Shown: positions 11,097 to 23,839, counted from the first letter of the stretch. The stretch: DNA of 64,000 nucleotides from Mastigias papua (GCA_964019165.1 OZ025271.1:2850501-2914500), one strand, 5' to 3'. The notes: generated by a model not told the origin, from the letters alone. Made by a program: numbers and translations.

Positions 11097-14077
11097 ATGA
11101 TTCGCACAAGTCTGCTCACGTTACGACCAATACCTATCGCTCGTTCATGGCGTAACAAGGATTTCATTGGCCTAGGCCGACATACCTGGCACAGTCACAG
11201 CAAGAAGTATCGTGAAGGTGTCAATAATAACAGATGCTCAAGCAATAAGACATTAGGAACAACAAACACACAGCCCATTCTTTAAGTAAATGAAGTGCAA
11301 TGTTCTTGTGGACAAAATGCACAGAGATTCGAGGTTTAAAAGCCCATCAAAGGAATTGCAGAGTTATCCACGGATTAAACACAGATTTACTCGAGGACCT
11401 TGATAACGAAATGAACAATATTAATTTGGTAGATACATCTGATACATCATCGGAAATGCTAAAAAGTGTTGAGACTCAAATTATTTAACAGAAAGTCCAA
11501 ACTTAAAGCAAGGAATAAAACTGCCAAATTCATCTCGAGAATGGGAAATCGCTAACGACTTTTTCAAATGCAAAGTTGCAAATCATCCAATAGCAGATGG
11601 CAAATTAGATTCAATGATCGAACACACGAAGGACGTTATATATAGTTATTTCAAACAAAACTATGGGACTGTCAACAACGCTAACCACATTAAATGATGT
11701 GATGTGTAGCTACAAAAATAAATCAATGAGATAACTGACGAAGAAAGAGTTAAAAGACTTGAAAGCAAAGAAGCCGGAAACAATAGAAATTTAGTTCGTT
11801 CCAAACTTAATATGTAAGAAATTACAGAAGACAGATGGGACACATTTAGGCAGCGGTTGCCAAAGTAACAGAGTAAATCACGATCAGTATATAGGCAAAC
11901 ATTTTTGGGGATATGTTAAAACCTTTCTCAAGCAACAAGCCAACACAAATCCTTCATCTAACTAGGAAGTTTGTACACACTTTTCTACTGATTTCCTTGC
12001 ATCTCTCAGTCAATGGACGCTCTTTTCAATTCCAAAATGGGTTCCTTTCTTTGCTCCACCAAAACTTCCTTTTGGCTTTAGTCCTCCAACTTGCCACAAA
12101 TATAATTCGTAAAATGACATCATCTGCTTCTCCCTGCCCTTTACATCAGGTATCCATCATTTGTATCAAGTGTTCTCCATATTTATAATCATACGTAACA
12201 AGCATAATTCATTCGAATTGGATATAGCATAATGTACCTTCAACTTGGAAAAAGGCCTGCACTATTTTGGTTCACAAGAACGGTGACACAAATGTTCCAT
12301 CAAACTTTTGACCCATTTTCTTTAAAAAGGTACATCATGCTTACGAAACATAATCTTCATGTTTCAATCGGAGAACAATTTCATTGAACATGAAATTCAG
12401 AACGGCATTACTCCAAACAATATCAGGGATGCTGGAATACACAACTAAGATGTCAAATATAATCAGTATGGCATGTATCCAATTGAAATGCTCCAATGCT
12501 CCATAGTTATCACTCTGCTAGATCTAAAAAACGCATTTGGTGAAGTTTATCACAAGTTGATTTATGAAGTTCTTAGATATCATCACATTCCAGACCATAT
12601 CGTCTATCTTATTGAAAGTCTATACTCTGGATTTCATACATTAATTATCACTTCCGATTTTCTCACTTCTTACGTGGTGTACTTCAGGGTGATTATCATA
12701 GTTCCTTCCTCTTCAAATTCTACTTTAATACATTTATCCACGGCATTAAGCCACAAAACTATCGTTAATTTAGATTTCTTGATAATTGCTGCAAAAGTCT
12801 TAATCCTGTTCACTGGTTTCAATTTGCAGACGATGCAGCTGTAAATAATGGTCAAGAGAGTGAACATCAACATTTGCTCAATCACTTCACCATTTGGTGC
12901 AAGTGACCAAAAATGGTTATTTGAGTTGATAATGTACCAGCTTTGGAATAAATAATCAGCAACAAGATCAATCAAATGCGTGCCCAAATCTCTACTAAAT
13001 AGTGACCTAGTTACGTGCGTTCAACTTGGCGATTCTTTTCACTACCTTGGTAGATGCTTTGACTCCAACATGTCAAATATCGTTCATAAATAAGAACTTT
13101 CTCAAATTGTAGGTGATATCATTTCCAAAATAGATCATTTACGTTTGCATTCAAAACACAAATTTGCTATCTCTTATCTAAGATATCATGGCATCTTACT
13201 GCTGCAGACCCTACAAAGACATGGGTGTCTGAAAATCGTGATACTCTTGTCAACAAATATTTCCGTTTATGGCTAGATCTTGCCATATAAGGTACATTAA
13301 GGATTGGTTTTCTTCCAAAGGAACAAATGTGACCTAAACACGCACCTTCCATGAATTAAACAAGCACAGCGTAAGACGGTTCTTACCAATTTATTAAAGT
13401 CTTCATGCAATGAGGCCATAAGTACCCTCAAAACTACAGCAATCTCCACAAAAATTCAGTATCACCAATACAAATCCACTAAGGAGGTCCTGAAATATTT
13501 TCACTTCCAACAGGGGAACAAACTCAAAGATAAACTTTTTTCACAATGATCCTTTGTCCGTAGACTGATAAAGCTCTCACTGCCTAACGATAATTCATTA
13601 TGGTCCTATGCACAAAGTAACTTACCATCAAATATTTTCAATTTTCCTGTCAAGTAGATAAAGAACACTCTCCCAACACAGACCAATCTCCAAAGATGGG
13701 GCCTATCATCTTTGCCTGACTGTTCTTTCTGCTATATACAAGAATCTCTTCTCTATGTCATTTCTGGTTGCAAAGTGTATCTGCAACAGGGGCACTACAC
13801 TTGAAGACATGATTCAATCCGCTTATTCATTGCCAAAACAATTCAATCTTTGCAACACGGAAACATATTTGCTGATCTCCTTGGATTTATAAGCTCTTCT
13901 GTTGTTACTGGAGACGATTTGGAACCTGATCTACTTCCTTCAATTTCTGATGAATGGTTTTACATATCAGAATTGACAGTGGATATTGAATCTAACCTTA
14001 GGACCAATGCCGAAAGAAAGGCACAACAGTATAGCGACTTGATAGAGATGCAGAAGCTGATAAGAATGAAACTTTAA
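11097..14077 (+). pseudogene. Decayed zinc-finger non-LTR retrotransposon ORF (R2/NeSL/Hero-like)
   Basis: Pieces in shifting frames line up in the order expected for a LINE with an N-terminal zinc finger and a restriction-like endonuclease. At 11290-11360 C-S-C-G-Q-N-A-Q-R-F continues, after a frameshift, as R-G-L-K-A-H-Q-R-N-C, a C2H2 finger. At 12240-12310 there is W-K-K-A-C-T-I-L-V-H-K-N-G-D-T, and about 12380-12470 a N-N-F-I-E-H-E-I-Q-like stretch. At 12500-12560 'VITLLDLKNAFGEVYHKLIY' gives RT motif A. Near 12680 there is R-G-V-L-Q-G-D, and near 12820 W-F-Q-F-A-D-D-A-A, the catalytic motif with both aspartates. At 13160-13320 R-Y-H-G-I and a thumb-like W-L-D-L-A-I region follow. The last frame (13850-14077) gives 'WFYISELTVDIESNLRTNAE', R-K-A-Q-Q-Y, resembling the E-L-T-V-x-x-E...A-x-x-R-K-x-x-x-Y pattern of R2-type endonucleases. 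Many stops and frameshifts make it non-functional. Clade placement is inference. Confidence 0.7.
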
Positions 14078-14290
14078 ACTAGGCACCTCAGAGTGCCTCT
14101 GAGCACTCATTAGAGTGAACAACGTATTATTGATAAATCTTATTTTATCTTAGTTATGTATCTAGTTCTTCATTTCAATTTTAGATTGCCATAGGGTTGC
14201 TATGTATTGCCATTCTCCATATGGTATTGTTTTGTGGTTGTAATGCATGTCTATGTCACTTTGTGTGTAATTTTATGAGCATATATTTAA
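14078..14290 (+). other. Probable 3' UTR of the zinc-finger LINE
   Basis: The sequence directly after the terminal TAA begins with a small hairpin (ggcacctcagagtgcctctg). It then runs through T-rich DNA to an A-rich stretch (tatttaaaaaagg) near 14290, where Ty3-like coding sequence appears. The boundary is inferred from that change only. Confidence 0.4.
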
Positions 14291-14301
14291 AAAAGGAACG
14301 T

Positions 14302-14604
14302 AGCTAAAAGTCATTTATATCACAAAACAATATGCTGACAAACGTAGAAATGCAAAAGAAAGCACCATTACTAAGGGAAGATACTGTATTTATAAAGCAG
14401 ATTTGCAGAAACAAGATAACTTTATGCTTCAACCACACACCGTATATTGTTGTCTCAAGAACAGGTACTTTCGATAGCTTCAAAAGCGAAGATAATGCTA
14501 GCGCTATGACACATAAAGACAACAACAATATACTGCCATGCCAAGCTTATCAGCAGAGTGATCACAGAGAAGTCGAGGACAATGAATGCAAATGGAAGCG
14601 CTGA
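14302..14604 (+). pseudogene. Ty3/gypsy-like pol C-terminal fragment
   Basis: One frame at 14320-14370 gives 'KQYADKRRNAKESTI', the helix that follows the integrase core in many Ty3 elements. After a frameshift the main frame gives 'LREDTVFIKQICRNKITLCF', then N-H-T-P-Y-I-V-V-S-R-T-G-T. This matches the G-D-x-V-L-V-K-Q...K-x-x-x-x-F-x-x-x-P-Y-x-V-x-x-x-x-G-T domain at the end of Ty3 integrases. The fragment is only about 100 codons with one frameshift and no neighbouring pol sequence. The call rests on motif spacing and is less certain than the BEL/Pao call. Confidence 0.5.
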
Positions 14605-15389
14605 TCATGTCAATCAAGAAAGGTACCAGAACACTATGGGGATCCTGTTCCATCAAACTTTATTACTTAAATGATAAATTGCTTCGAAAAGGGGAAGTGG
14701 TGTAAAAGTGTAAATAGTCACATGATTTCATAATCTGATCAATGTTGTTGTAGTTGTAGTGAATGTTGAGACAAGCATTAGAGTTGAGTTCTATTCTGTT
14801 GAAAAAAGGCCATTTCCTTGTCGAGTACCTGAGTTACTAATGAAGATTTAACAACAAAATTTATTCATATTATCCAATGTAGAAGAGAGTTATGGACTGT
14901 ACACAATCATAGCTACACTAATTTGCTCTGATGCAATAGAAATTTACTAGTATTTAGTATGAATGTATAAAACACTGTAACTTACTGTTGGCTCAGTGCT
15001 TGGAAGACTTCTTAAGGATGGAAGAGGTTCCTAAAATAGACAAATAAGTATACTTAACTACAGGTTCATAGCTGAATAAACAGGAATTGGGATTCCTCCG
15101 CTAACTATCTGCGTATTTCCCGCTCTTCTACTCCCCTCCCAACAGCACTTAGCCGGTAGAGTTACTAACAGCGACCTTAAGCATGCACAACGATAACGGG
15201 AATGGTAACCTTACAGGGAAACGCTGTCGCTTACATTATCGGTCAGACAACTAATCATTGAGCATCTTGTGATAAGAACGGAAGTATGACCATGTGGTAT
15301 TCGCACATAAATTTTTGGCGAGAAAGTTGTTCATTGTATTTTCTCATGTCACACTGCAATATCTGTCTCCGACACGTCTTACTTACATC
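14605..15389. other. Unassigned spacer
   Basis: No coding signal on either strand. It may contain the remaining 3' sequence of the Ty3 fragment and the non-coding 5' part of the Harbinger element that follows. No repeated boundary or terminal inverted repeat stands out. Confidence 0.4.
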
Positions 15390-16430
15390 ATATAAGACAA
15401 ATGCTGTTAATTGCTTATGACATCAGCTATATATATGAAGTAGAATTTGCAATCCTGTATGATTTGAATAAATCAAACAATCCTGAAATTTCATACTGGC
15501 AGCATGATACATTTGACTTAAAAAGCATGAAGGACAACGAGTATAAGACGGAGTTTGGATTTGAGAAAGAACATCCATACAATCTTGTCAATTCACTACA
15601 ACTGAATGAAGAGAAAATATCTTATAATCGATTCCACTAAAGCAGTTTGTGTACTTTTGAAGTGTGTCTCATACCCATATAGACACTTGGATATGGTGCC
15701 CAGATTGGCTTGACCAGCCGTAGAACTTTCTACAATCCATAGCAATATGATAAATTCAATCCACAATCAGTGGGGGTTCTTAAAGGCGGATTTCAACAGA
15801 GTTGCTTGCTGCTGAAAATCTTCAGCGATATGCATATACAATACGAATTGTTGGGGTTGTGTAGAGCTTTTCCTCTTTCCAGACCAGGCAACAATCAAAG
15901 AGGGTATTGCATAATGGGCATACAAAAGTACCAGTCAGTTGCAACACCACATGGGCTTTTTCTTCTTCTTCACGGAGCATATGAAGGAAAAGGGCATGAC
16001 AGTCGAAGTCCTAGAGAACCTGGCCTACTTGGATATCTGGAGCAACATCCAGTGTCCCCAAATGGAAACATTTTGTGCATTTATGGGGACACTGCCAATA
16101 CAGTCAAACAACAGCTTCAACTTCCCTCAAAGGGAGATGTCCTAACTTAGGACCAATCCCAGTGGAATAAAGCCATGAGCTCTTGTAGAATCAGTGTTGA
16201 ATGGCTCTTTGGAGATATTGTGACCTATTTTTAATTCCTTGACTTTAAATTTAAAAATCCACCTCAATGTAGTTGGTAAAATGCACATTGTGGGCAAACT
16301 TCCTCAAAATGCAAGGAGATGCCTTGATGGAAGCTGCACACCTGAAGGAGCTTTCTTTACTTGGACCTGCAGTCACCTAATTTGCAGCAGTATTTACAAG
16401 GCTTTAATCAATTCATTTTAGTGTCGTAGT
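15390..16430 (+). pseudogene. Harbinger/PIF-type transposase relic
   Basis: Three collinear blocks give a PIF/Harbinger DDE transposase. Block 1 (15401-15640) is 'VEFAILYDLNKSNNPEISYW' followed by 'DNEYKTEFGFEKEHPYNLVN', the usual N-terminal L-L-Y-D-x-N-x-S-K-N-P and D-E-C-x-x-E-F-R-F pattern. Next come a degenerate F-G-L-T-S-R-R-T stretch, then (15865-16140) C-R-x-x-x-L-S-R-P-G-N-N-Q-R, 'KYQSVATPHGLFLLLHGAYE', G-K-G-H-D-S, and I-Y-G-D-T-A-N, the segment holding a catalytic aspartate. After an in-frame stop the last block is 'QWNKAMSSCRISVEWLFGDI' (catalytic-glutamate region) and V-V-G-K-M-H-I-V. At least two stops and frameshifts inactivate it. The usual second (Myb-like) gene and terminal inverted repeats were not found. 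Confidence 0.8.
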
Positions 16431-17883
16431 TGCTTTTTGAACTCTTTAAATAGATATTAATCACTATCCTGATCCATCTGAAGACACAAAGTCCTAACTT
16501 AACATGCTCATTTTTATCAACAACCTTAAAATTTAAAAACCGTGTCTTATTATTTCGAACAAGGAATCAATCATGTCTATGATGTAACATGATGATGTGG
16601 CAACTCCTAAGACTTTTGTGGGCGTTTCTTTTTCTAAACGTATTTACTCATATAACTGTTGTCATCCTATTGGGGGGGACAATTAATCACAACATAGAAG
16701 AAAAGGGGACAACAAATAATGTGCACTGTTGTAATTAGTAGGTTAATGCAGATGGCCATTGTCAGCCCAGTTTCCTTCTCTACTTCACGCCCTTATCCTA
16801 GTTCCAATCCCCTTTCTGTCTTCCTTCAGTCCATGCCGCATGCTTCTTCCTTATTGGTCGAAAGAAAGTTTTAGATCTGGCTCTATCTGAGTTGTTATTG
16901 TATGGCAAAGTTGAATAAAGTGGTATACATACTGTACTGCAATTGTCTGTGTTGATGCGGTATAAAGATCTGTGATGCTTTTAGCAGTTTGGCTCATGTA
17001 TTTTTTACTTGTCATGGACTATCGGTCAGTCATTGTATACCTTCAGCGTCACTTGGGACATTTGCATTCCTGTAAGAATAGCGCTTCACCCATCCGTCAA
17101 TCAAAATTTGATCATTCACACCCCACACAATGAATCTTACACTCGTTGTGGTTACCCAGTACCGACTGCACATGATCACATCTCAAGGTTTATCTTAATC
17201 ACTCGTACTATTGGGCCCAACGTTCTGTACGGCCTAATTTGCCGAACTGCAAGATTCAATTTCGTAGCTGGTGCCACTGTTCCTGCCAACCCACTGAATG
17301 TAAATACCCACATACCCAAGATCAATTGCATATAGTTAGCAAAGCCATGTCTGGTATTCCACCATTGACTGCAAAGTATCTGCATCACGCTTAAAACACA
17401 TCAAATTCTACGGGTGAGTAAATCTACCTGAATTTTACTCCTTTACTATTACTCCGATATGGCACGTCACTTTATCACTATTAGCACACATGAACAAGCC
17501 ACTGTGTGATAATATATATTTGCTCACACCTAGCAGCCTTGTATACATCAATGACAAGAGCATAGAGGTCAAATTAGCTAACAGTGATAGCAGTCCACTT
17601 TCCAATTGCATTCTATATAGTTACCGTTCGATTATTCCTAAATGAAGCTCCTTTTGCTTGGCCGAGAAGAGTTTGTACTTACCAGCTACAATAGCCTGTT
17701 TATACTTATTAACATATTACTACCTTCATGTTCATTGTCCTGATATACCACCTTACAGCTACTTATACTCGTTCTTTATATACCAGATATAGTTAATATC
17801 TAACTAATATTTATCCTCTGCCATCATTTTCTAGGACTTTAATATGAAATATGAATATGAAAGTTTATATTTGCCTCCTGCAC
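16431..17883. other. Unassigned region, no recognisable gene
   Basis: It contains one 108-codon open frame on the + strand (17009-17335) overlapped by a minus frame; neither resembles a family I know. A G-run (attggggggga) is at 16670-16680. I see no other structure. Confidence 0.4.
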
Positions 17884-18290
17884 GATATCACTTAATTCGT
17901 TAGTTCGATGCTTCTTTAGTTTATTAGCTATTATTGTCCTCAGTAATCAGTTTGTAGGACTTGTCCCCTCACTGTGCATGTAGAGAGCTTGCTAAATGAT
18001 GTCACTTCATTCTTTAGTTCCATACTTCTTTCGATTATTAGCTCATATTGTTTTCAGCAAACACGTTCAAGGAATGTCCCCCAAAATATGCACATGCAGA
18101 TTTTCTTGCTACGCGATGTCACTTATTCGTCGGCTCTATGCTTGTTTAGTTTATAAGCTAGTATTGTTTTCAGCAATCAGTTTCCTGGATTTTCCCCTCA
18201 ATATATGCACAGAGAGATTTGCTTGCAGTACGAGGTCACTTAATTCGTTAGTTCTATGCTTCTTTAGTTTATTAACTAATACACAATTGT
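17884..18290 (+). repeat. Degenerate minisatellite, about 3.5 units of 114-117 bp
   Basis: Four unit starts are visible at 17884, 17998, 18114 and 18231 (gatatcacttaattcg, gatgtcacttcattc, gatgtcacttattcg, gaggtcacttaattcg). Each is followed by a tctatgcttctttagtttat-like block and, in the complete units, by attgttttcagcaatcag and a CCCC-rich segment. Units differ by roughly one base in six by eye. Confidence 0.8.
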
Positions 18291-19411
18291 GGTCGCATTT
18301 AGCATAAGTCATGTCTGAGATATGGTAAGTACCATATTTGCAGTTACTCTATCTTTTATTTACCCATTGTTACCTATATCTTCTTCTGCCAGGGTTCCCA
18401 TTCATTACCCTCCCAACTTGTTGCTTTCTGCACCCGGTTCACAGTATTATCGCTTTGCCACTTGTTAAATACAGTATGTGCTGCCTCTACTACCTTCTAC
18501 CTACATCCTAAGTGGCGAACCATTGTTATGTTTCTGTTTCCAAGTCATTATTGCAACTATTTTATACATTCAGGAGGGTAGCCCTTCTCCAATTCCTGAA
18601 AAAGGGGCACTCCTCTACATCTCCTTACCAGTCAGCTTGTCTTCATTCCTATGTCTTTCATTTACAACTTTACCCAGCCCATAATCATGTCATTTCCGTC
18701 TTAGCTAATTTTCCTATAGTTCTTAGGGTTATCTATACAGCATTTACCCATGTGTTAGCCTACAGTTACATCTCATTCTTCATGCTATATTCTATATTTT
18801 GTCATGTGCCCATATTTAATGCTTCCCCTCATCCACATTTTACAGCCATTCCACACATAGTATTAGTTGTGTGTTTGTTGTTATCTCCTTTACCTCTATG
18901 CTTCCATCCCAACCTCCCAGAGTGTTCCGTTGATTCTCATGAGCTATCTTTACCTACCCCTATTTTCTCTGGGTCCCAGCACTTATCTAGGGTATTGTCC
19001 CATACATTCCCTATTTTCTGTTTCGCTTGCACACTAGCTGGGTTGCGCAGTTTATGCTCATTACTGTTGCTTTGTAATACAACTTGTCTTTACGCCTCAT
19101 CTGGTAGTAACTTCGCAGGTCTCATCTGGTAGTATTTCTAGGTCATAGAGTAGTCATTTACTTGCTTATCTTGCAGTAGTAATACTCTGTTTCAACTCAC
19201 TTGTTCCTTGGGCTTTTGCACTAATCAATCACTACAACACGTAATCTTTTGCTTAGTTCTTACTTTCATGGGCGCAAACAAATGGAATTTCACTTGGTGA
19301 GTCACCAGCCTGACTGGCTTCAGTCATACATGCTTGTCATTCGATAGAAATGCATCACATCAGCAAGTTCAGAATCCATTTTGAATATAGCAGATCAGAA
19401 AACAGTTCCAG
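18291..19411 (+). other. Pyrimidine-rich stretch with a 206-codon open frame
   Basis: The + strand is strongly C/T-biased. A 206-codon frame (18512-19132) is open but dominated by Leu, Ser, Phe, His and Pro, as expected when stop codons are depleted in pyrimidine tracts. No family resemblance. A short local duplication (tctcatctggtagta) lies at 19098-19134. I treat the frame as incidental. Confidence 0.35.
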
Positions 19412-20061
19412 TTTAATTTCCAGCAAAACAGGATCACAGATCACCTAACCAAGTTCTATGTGCTACTACCCGAAGTCGGGTATCCAGAAATGATAAGTCC
19501 TCACGTCTCCCACCATTATCACGGGAGCACAATTGTCTATCAGGACTACCTTGCAATGCAACATTCAACACCGATCGGTCCATTGGGTTCACAATAACTT
19601 CTGACCAGAGTGACAGTATGTTGGTCACGTTGTTCTCGCAAATATCTTCTATCAAAGCTGAAGATTTTGCCTACCCATTCACGAAAACCACTTCTAAATA
19701 GCTGTCATCACTACAGGAGTGCAGCCTGCTGCAGGCATTTACCTTCATTCAAACTACTGCTATTCTACTCTGGAAGATCAGAAAGAGTTTAGTAGCAGAC
19801 CTCATCAACTGTTGTGATCCTATGAAGTTAAGGCATCCACAGAACAACATCAATGATCAGAAGATCTCCATTACTAACTTTGCGGGGACAGGACGGTTTG
19901 CACACATATATCTGGAAGACTTGGAACGCTTGGAGAAAGCTCTTGAAAATAGTATGGAAGGTGGCAGAAGCAGAACTTACGTTAAACATTATTGTCATTT
20001 GCAAGTGATGGTAACTCTATATTTAGTTATAAATGCCTATTGTATTATGGTAGTACTATAA
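19412..20061 (+). pseudogene. Unrecognised 215-codon reading frame broken by one amber stop
   Basis: One continuous frame runs from about 19412 to the TAA at 20059-20061, interrupted only by TAG at 19699-19701. The part before the stop gives 'SRLPPLSREHNCLSGLPCNA' and 'FTITSDQSDSMLVTLFSQIS'. The part after it gives 'DLINCCDPMKLRHPQNNIND', 'ITNFAGTGRFAHIYLEDLER', L-E-K-A-L-E-N. Composition is balanced and protein-like, unlike the pyrimidine-rich neighbourhood. Only the last part has an ATG (19822). I do not recognise the family. It may be a decayed element protein or a captured host exon. Confidence 0.4.
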
Positions 20062-20280
20062 TTGGTAGCACCTCCCCACCCATCTGATTGATTACATAGG
20101 CTCATATACAGTTCCTACGGATTACGCAGGCTCATACATAGTTTTTTCGCAGCTTGGGGCTTATCTTGGCATATCTTGGGGGTTAGGCCACCAAATATGG
20201 TGGCAGTATGCTACAACTTAGGCACTAATGTACTTCGCATATATTCGTTCGTCCTAATATCATGTTTAGCTAGAAATACC

Positions 20281-20625
20281 ATGTGCCCAGGTAGCTCTTG
20301 GAGGGACAAATCACCCTCTCTCATGGCTCCTGGGTGCCGTAGTAGTGCTACCCTCTCACAGGGAGGGTAATAACCCTCTCACACCAGCAGGGAAATACAT
20401 ATACTATTAATACAGCAGAAACAAATAGTGCATCAGTAGCTATGTTAAAGAGTTCCCATGGTACCCTAGGCCACCTATGGGGAAAAAATCACCCCCCATG
20501 TGGACCTGGGACCAAGTATACAGCAAGTGCTGAAGTGTTTTAGTAGTGAATATAATATTATTCATCGTAGTACCCCTGGCAACCCACAGGGAAGAAAGTC
20601 ACCCCCTGTGTGGACCTGGGGAAAC
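20281..20625 (+). repeat. Three to four hairpin-forming repeat units with co-varying stems
   Basis: Units at about 20283-20336, 20461-20512 and 20571-20624 share the frame (CCC...)-stem-(gaaaaaatcac)-stem-(gtggacctggg), but the stem bases differ: GAGGG/CCCTC, ATGGGG/CCCCAT and ACAGGG/CCCTGT. A fourth partial unit at 20350-20385 has GAGGGT/ACCCTC. The outer bases can also pair, for example CCCAGG/CCTGGG in the first unit. Confidence 0.6.
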
Positions 20626-20639
20626 TAAGTGCGTTTTAT

Positions 20640-23600
20640 ATGAGTATGTATCATTCATTCACTATTAAGTTACATTTGAGCCAGATAAGACCCCAATAGC
20701 TGCCAAGTTCGTCTATTTCTTAGTTTTTACTACCCTGTGCTGTTTGTCGCGTGCCACAGATGAACTAATCGACGTTTAAGGAGTACGCATTCATTCCAGT
20801 AGCAACATTAGCTATCTCATCACCACTCCCGGTGCTTTTCTCTATTCATATGCCCTATTGCTTTTATATTTTCTGCTAATTCCATCTCCTTTAACTGCAA
20901 CTCTTGTCTTTTGAACTCTGTTTCTGTAGTTATTCTTTCTCATACAAGGCTTATTGTATCCTTTCCAGTATTACTGACTTTCTTCCTGACCCTAATGAGC
21001 CTACTCCTTCCCTTCCACTCGTTCTTTATCGCATTTCTCTAACTGTTTCCAACGACTCCTTTCTCACTTCCTAAGCTTTTGAACTTTCCACAGCTGCCCT
21101 ATCAGCCTGCCCTTTATCTGCAACTAGATATTCATTAGCTGCTAAGTCAAAAAGGCAGATCAGTCCATCTAAAAGTGTTTCATTCTCAGTCAGCTCACCT
21201 GGTACAATTCCACTAGCCTGTTCTTACTCTCTATTTTTGCCGTTCTCTTATGATATAAAACTTGAAAACATCCCCACATTGAACGTGCAGAAATATCAAA
21301 TTTAATCCTCTCCATTCTATGTAAAATGTCTGCCAACTACTTCCAACCTTCCCTAGCTTAGTATTTCCTGCATTTGACAGCCATATCTCAGAGGCCAGCA
21401 TTTCCTTAAGCATTTAAGTATCATTTGAAATGCTTCCTGTAACCAAATCGTATCCACTCATGAACGTTATAGTAGGCATCTATTGTACATTTATAAATGT
21501 ATAAAGCATCAAAAGCTAGGAGCTATATAGAGTGGTCAAATACAGCTGTTAAGCTTTCGAGCAACATGCTACTGATGATGTTCATAATAGTATATAGTAG
21601 TAATACTATCATATTAATGGTAATCTGGTGATCAAAAAGTGCAGCTTTATAAAGGTTTCTCAATATAAAGAAATACAAACCTACCCATCAACTCTTACAA
21701 CCGAGAAGTGACATGATGACGAAAATTTCGTCAACAGCCTCAATGTTTTTGCAATACGCTAACTATGCTTCTCTAGCTTCCCAGATCATTGATCTAAAAC
21801 CTAAATGCTAAGGACATCCCTTCTGTGCGTGCGCAATGTTGAATTCCAGTGAGCTAATCTAACTGTTTCCGTTAAGGTTGTGCATGCTGTAAGGTCCCTA
21901 ATATTTCAGCCATTACCTACTACAGTATAATGTTGCGAGTATTTGCTTTTCAACTTTGAATCAAGTATTGATGTTGGCGAAAGGTCATGATGCCTATAAT
22001 AAAGCCCTGACTAATGACGAAGTAAATTTAAAGTAAATAGAGAAAGAAAAGCAAGTTGTTTGTTCTATGTGAAACAATACAAATGAAGAACATGATGTGT
22101 TGTTCCATAGTTGGAAAGTTAAGTATTTGTGGGCATTAATTCCTTATATTATAAAGATGTTATTCAATGAACTGCTTAATAATTCCCAATGCATCTACTG
22201 GATGTAGTCATACATAGCTTTCAACATTTGTAATTTCTGTATAATGAAGTGTAGATACACAAGCATTTTCCAAACTCACTGATATCCTGTCATTAAACAA
22301 GAGGAGGGATTGGAATGAAAAATCATATTCTGGAACAAATACTCATAATAGACATTTCAATTAAACCCAAACGAAATGTAAAGCAAGCAAATATTTCACT
22401 TACAATGTGCAAACAAGTGATGCCTACATAGAGCAATGATTTTCACGTGTTTATTACAATAGCATTATACATACTAACCTAAAATTTTTATTCTCTAACA
22501 AAGACAAAAATTTAGACGAAATTGTTAGGCATAGTGCTTTAAGACCGTCTTACTGTATCTTTACAAGTTACCCCAGGTAAACTATCTGACCCTAGCATAA
22601 GCTCTTGATAGAAAAAATTAATGCTTTTTCAATTTTAGCTACCATGTAGGTAAGGTACCACGCACATAACATGCTTGTGCATAATAGTCAAAGACTTAAA
22701 GATGGGAAGTCATGTACAACAAAGGCTATTCACACTTGTTCTGACAGCTGATGACAAACAAATAGCATGATCACAACGGCTTACCAGTTGGTGGCCCCTA
22801 ATCTTCAAACTAATACCACATTGTCTAATCTACAAGTAAACATGACATATATTATTTTAAATTGCTATGGTAGAATGATAATGTGACGTCACAAGGTGCA
22901 ATGTCAATTGATTCACAAATGTACGCATAGTAAAGCTACATCATATAATTTTGCATCTCACTTCATTACGATTGAATATTATTCACTCTGGTATGGTCAT
23001 GCAATATTCACTGGCAGAATTAGTAACTCTGGAAAGTACAGTAAGTGGGTAGTCTTTTTAAAAGACAGCGAATTCTCGAATGTACTATTAGCGACAAATT
23101 TTCAACAGCTAACTAGCAACAACAATGATGGAAAATATTTTTAAAGAGAAACTAATTGTTTTCAGTATTGTCATTATAGAATGCCAGGTACACAAATAGA
23201 GTATATCTAAACATTCTTATCTCTTAGAAAAAGCTGAAATGTCTATTCACATGCTGGCTGCTTATCAGCAGTTTTACAGTGCTTATTTTCTTGTTCCTTT
23301 TGGCTGTGGATATAATTTAACAAAGATGTTCAACGGGCTAACACTGCCAATAGACCCTTTTCTCAATGACGTAGAGAGGGCTCGACCTCTGGCGAAAACG
23401 AGGCAGGTGATGTTCCAGATTCATCGCCGACAATGCTCAGTACGGGGAAAAGAGCTACTCATTCATTTTTGCGATTGTTCTGCTTAAGATACGGTCAAAA
23501 ATAGACAATAACATGGATTCCATGTTAAATCAGGCTCCGGAGAATAAATGTAGATCACTCGGATGGCAATGTAACGTATATTGGTGCTATAACACACTTT

Positions 23601-23839
23601 ACAAAACCGATGCTTCGCCATCGGGCCTAAATTTGTTTAGGTATTCACAGGCGAATCGAGCGAAGATTCGTTGGAGCCAGTCATGGAGGACGAAGGTGCT
23701 GCCTTTTCTGTTGCGAGGAGAAATGGTCGCTTTTCTAGCAGGTAGGCCCGTTGTGTTCGTCCTAGATGGGTGACTTATCATTGTGTGTATGTACTTTGTT
23801 AAATTTATCAGTTTTCTGCCTTTGTGAGCCCTGTATTTG
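20640..23839. other. Unassigned AT-rich region
   Basis: More than 3 kb without recognisable coding sequence, long repeats or RNA genes. Two open frames of 82-86 codons at 23239-23773 do not resemble any family I know. The second ends just before Helitron body sequence begins, and a gcaggtagg string near 23740 resembles a splice donor. The region may include diverged 5' Helitron sequence, but I could not align it with the other copies. Confidence 0.35.

Noticed and set aside
18512..19132. 206-codon open frame as a real gene
   Set aside because: It lies in a pyrimidine-rich stretch where stop codons are rare; the protein is low-complexity and resembles no family.
23239..23773. Two 82-86-codon frames as exons of a host gene
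   Set aside because: No family resemblance, no consistent splice borders and no continuation on either side.
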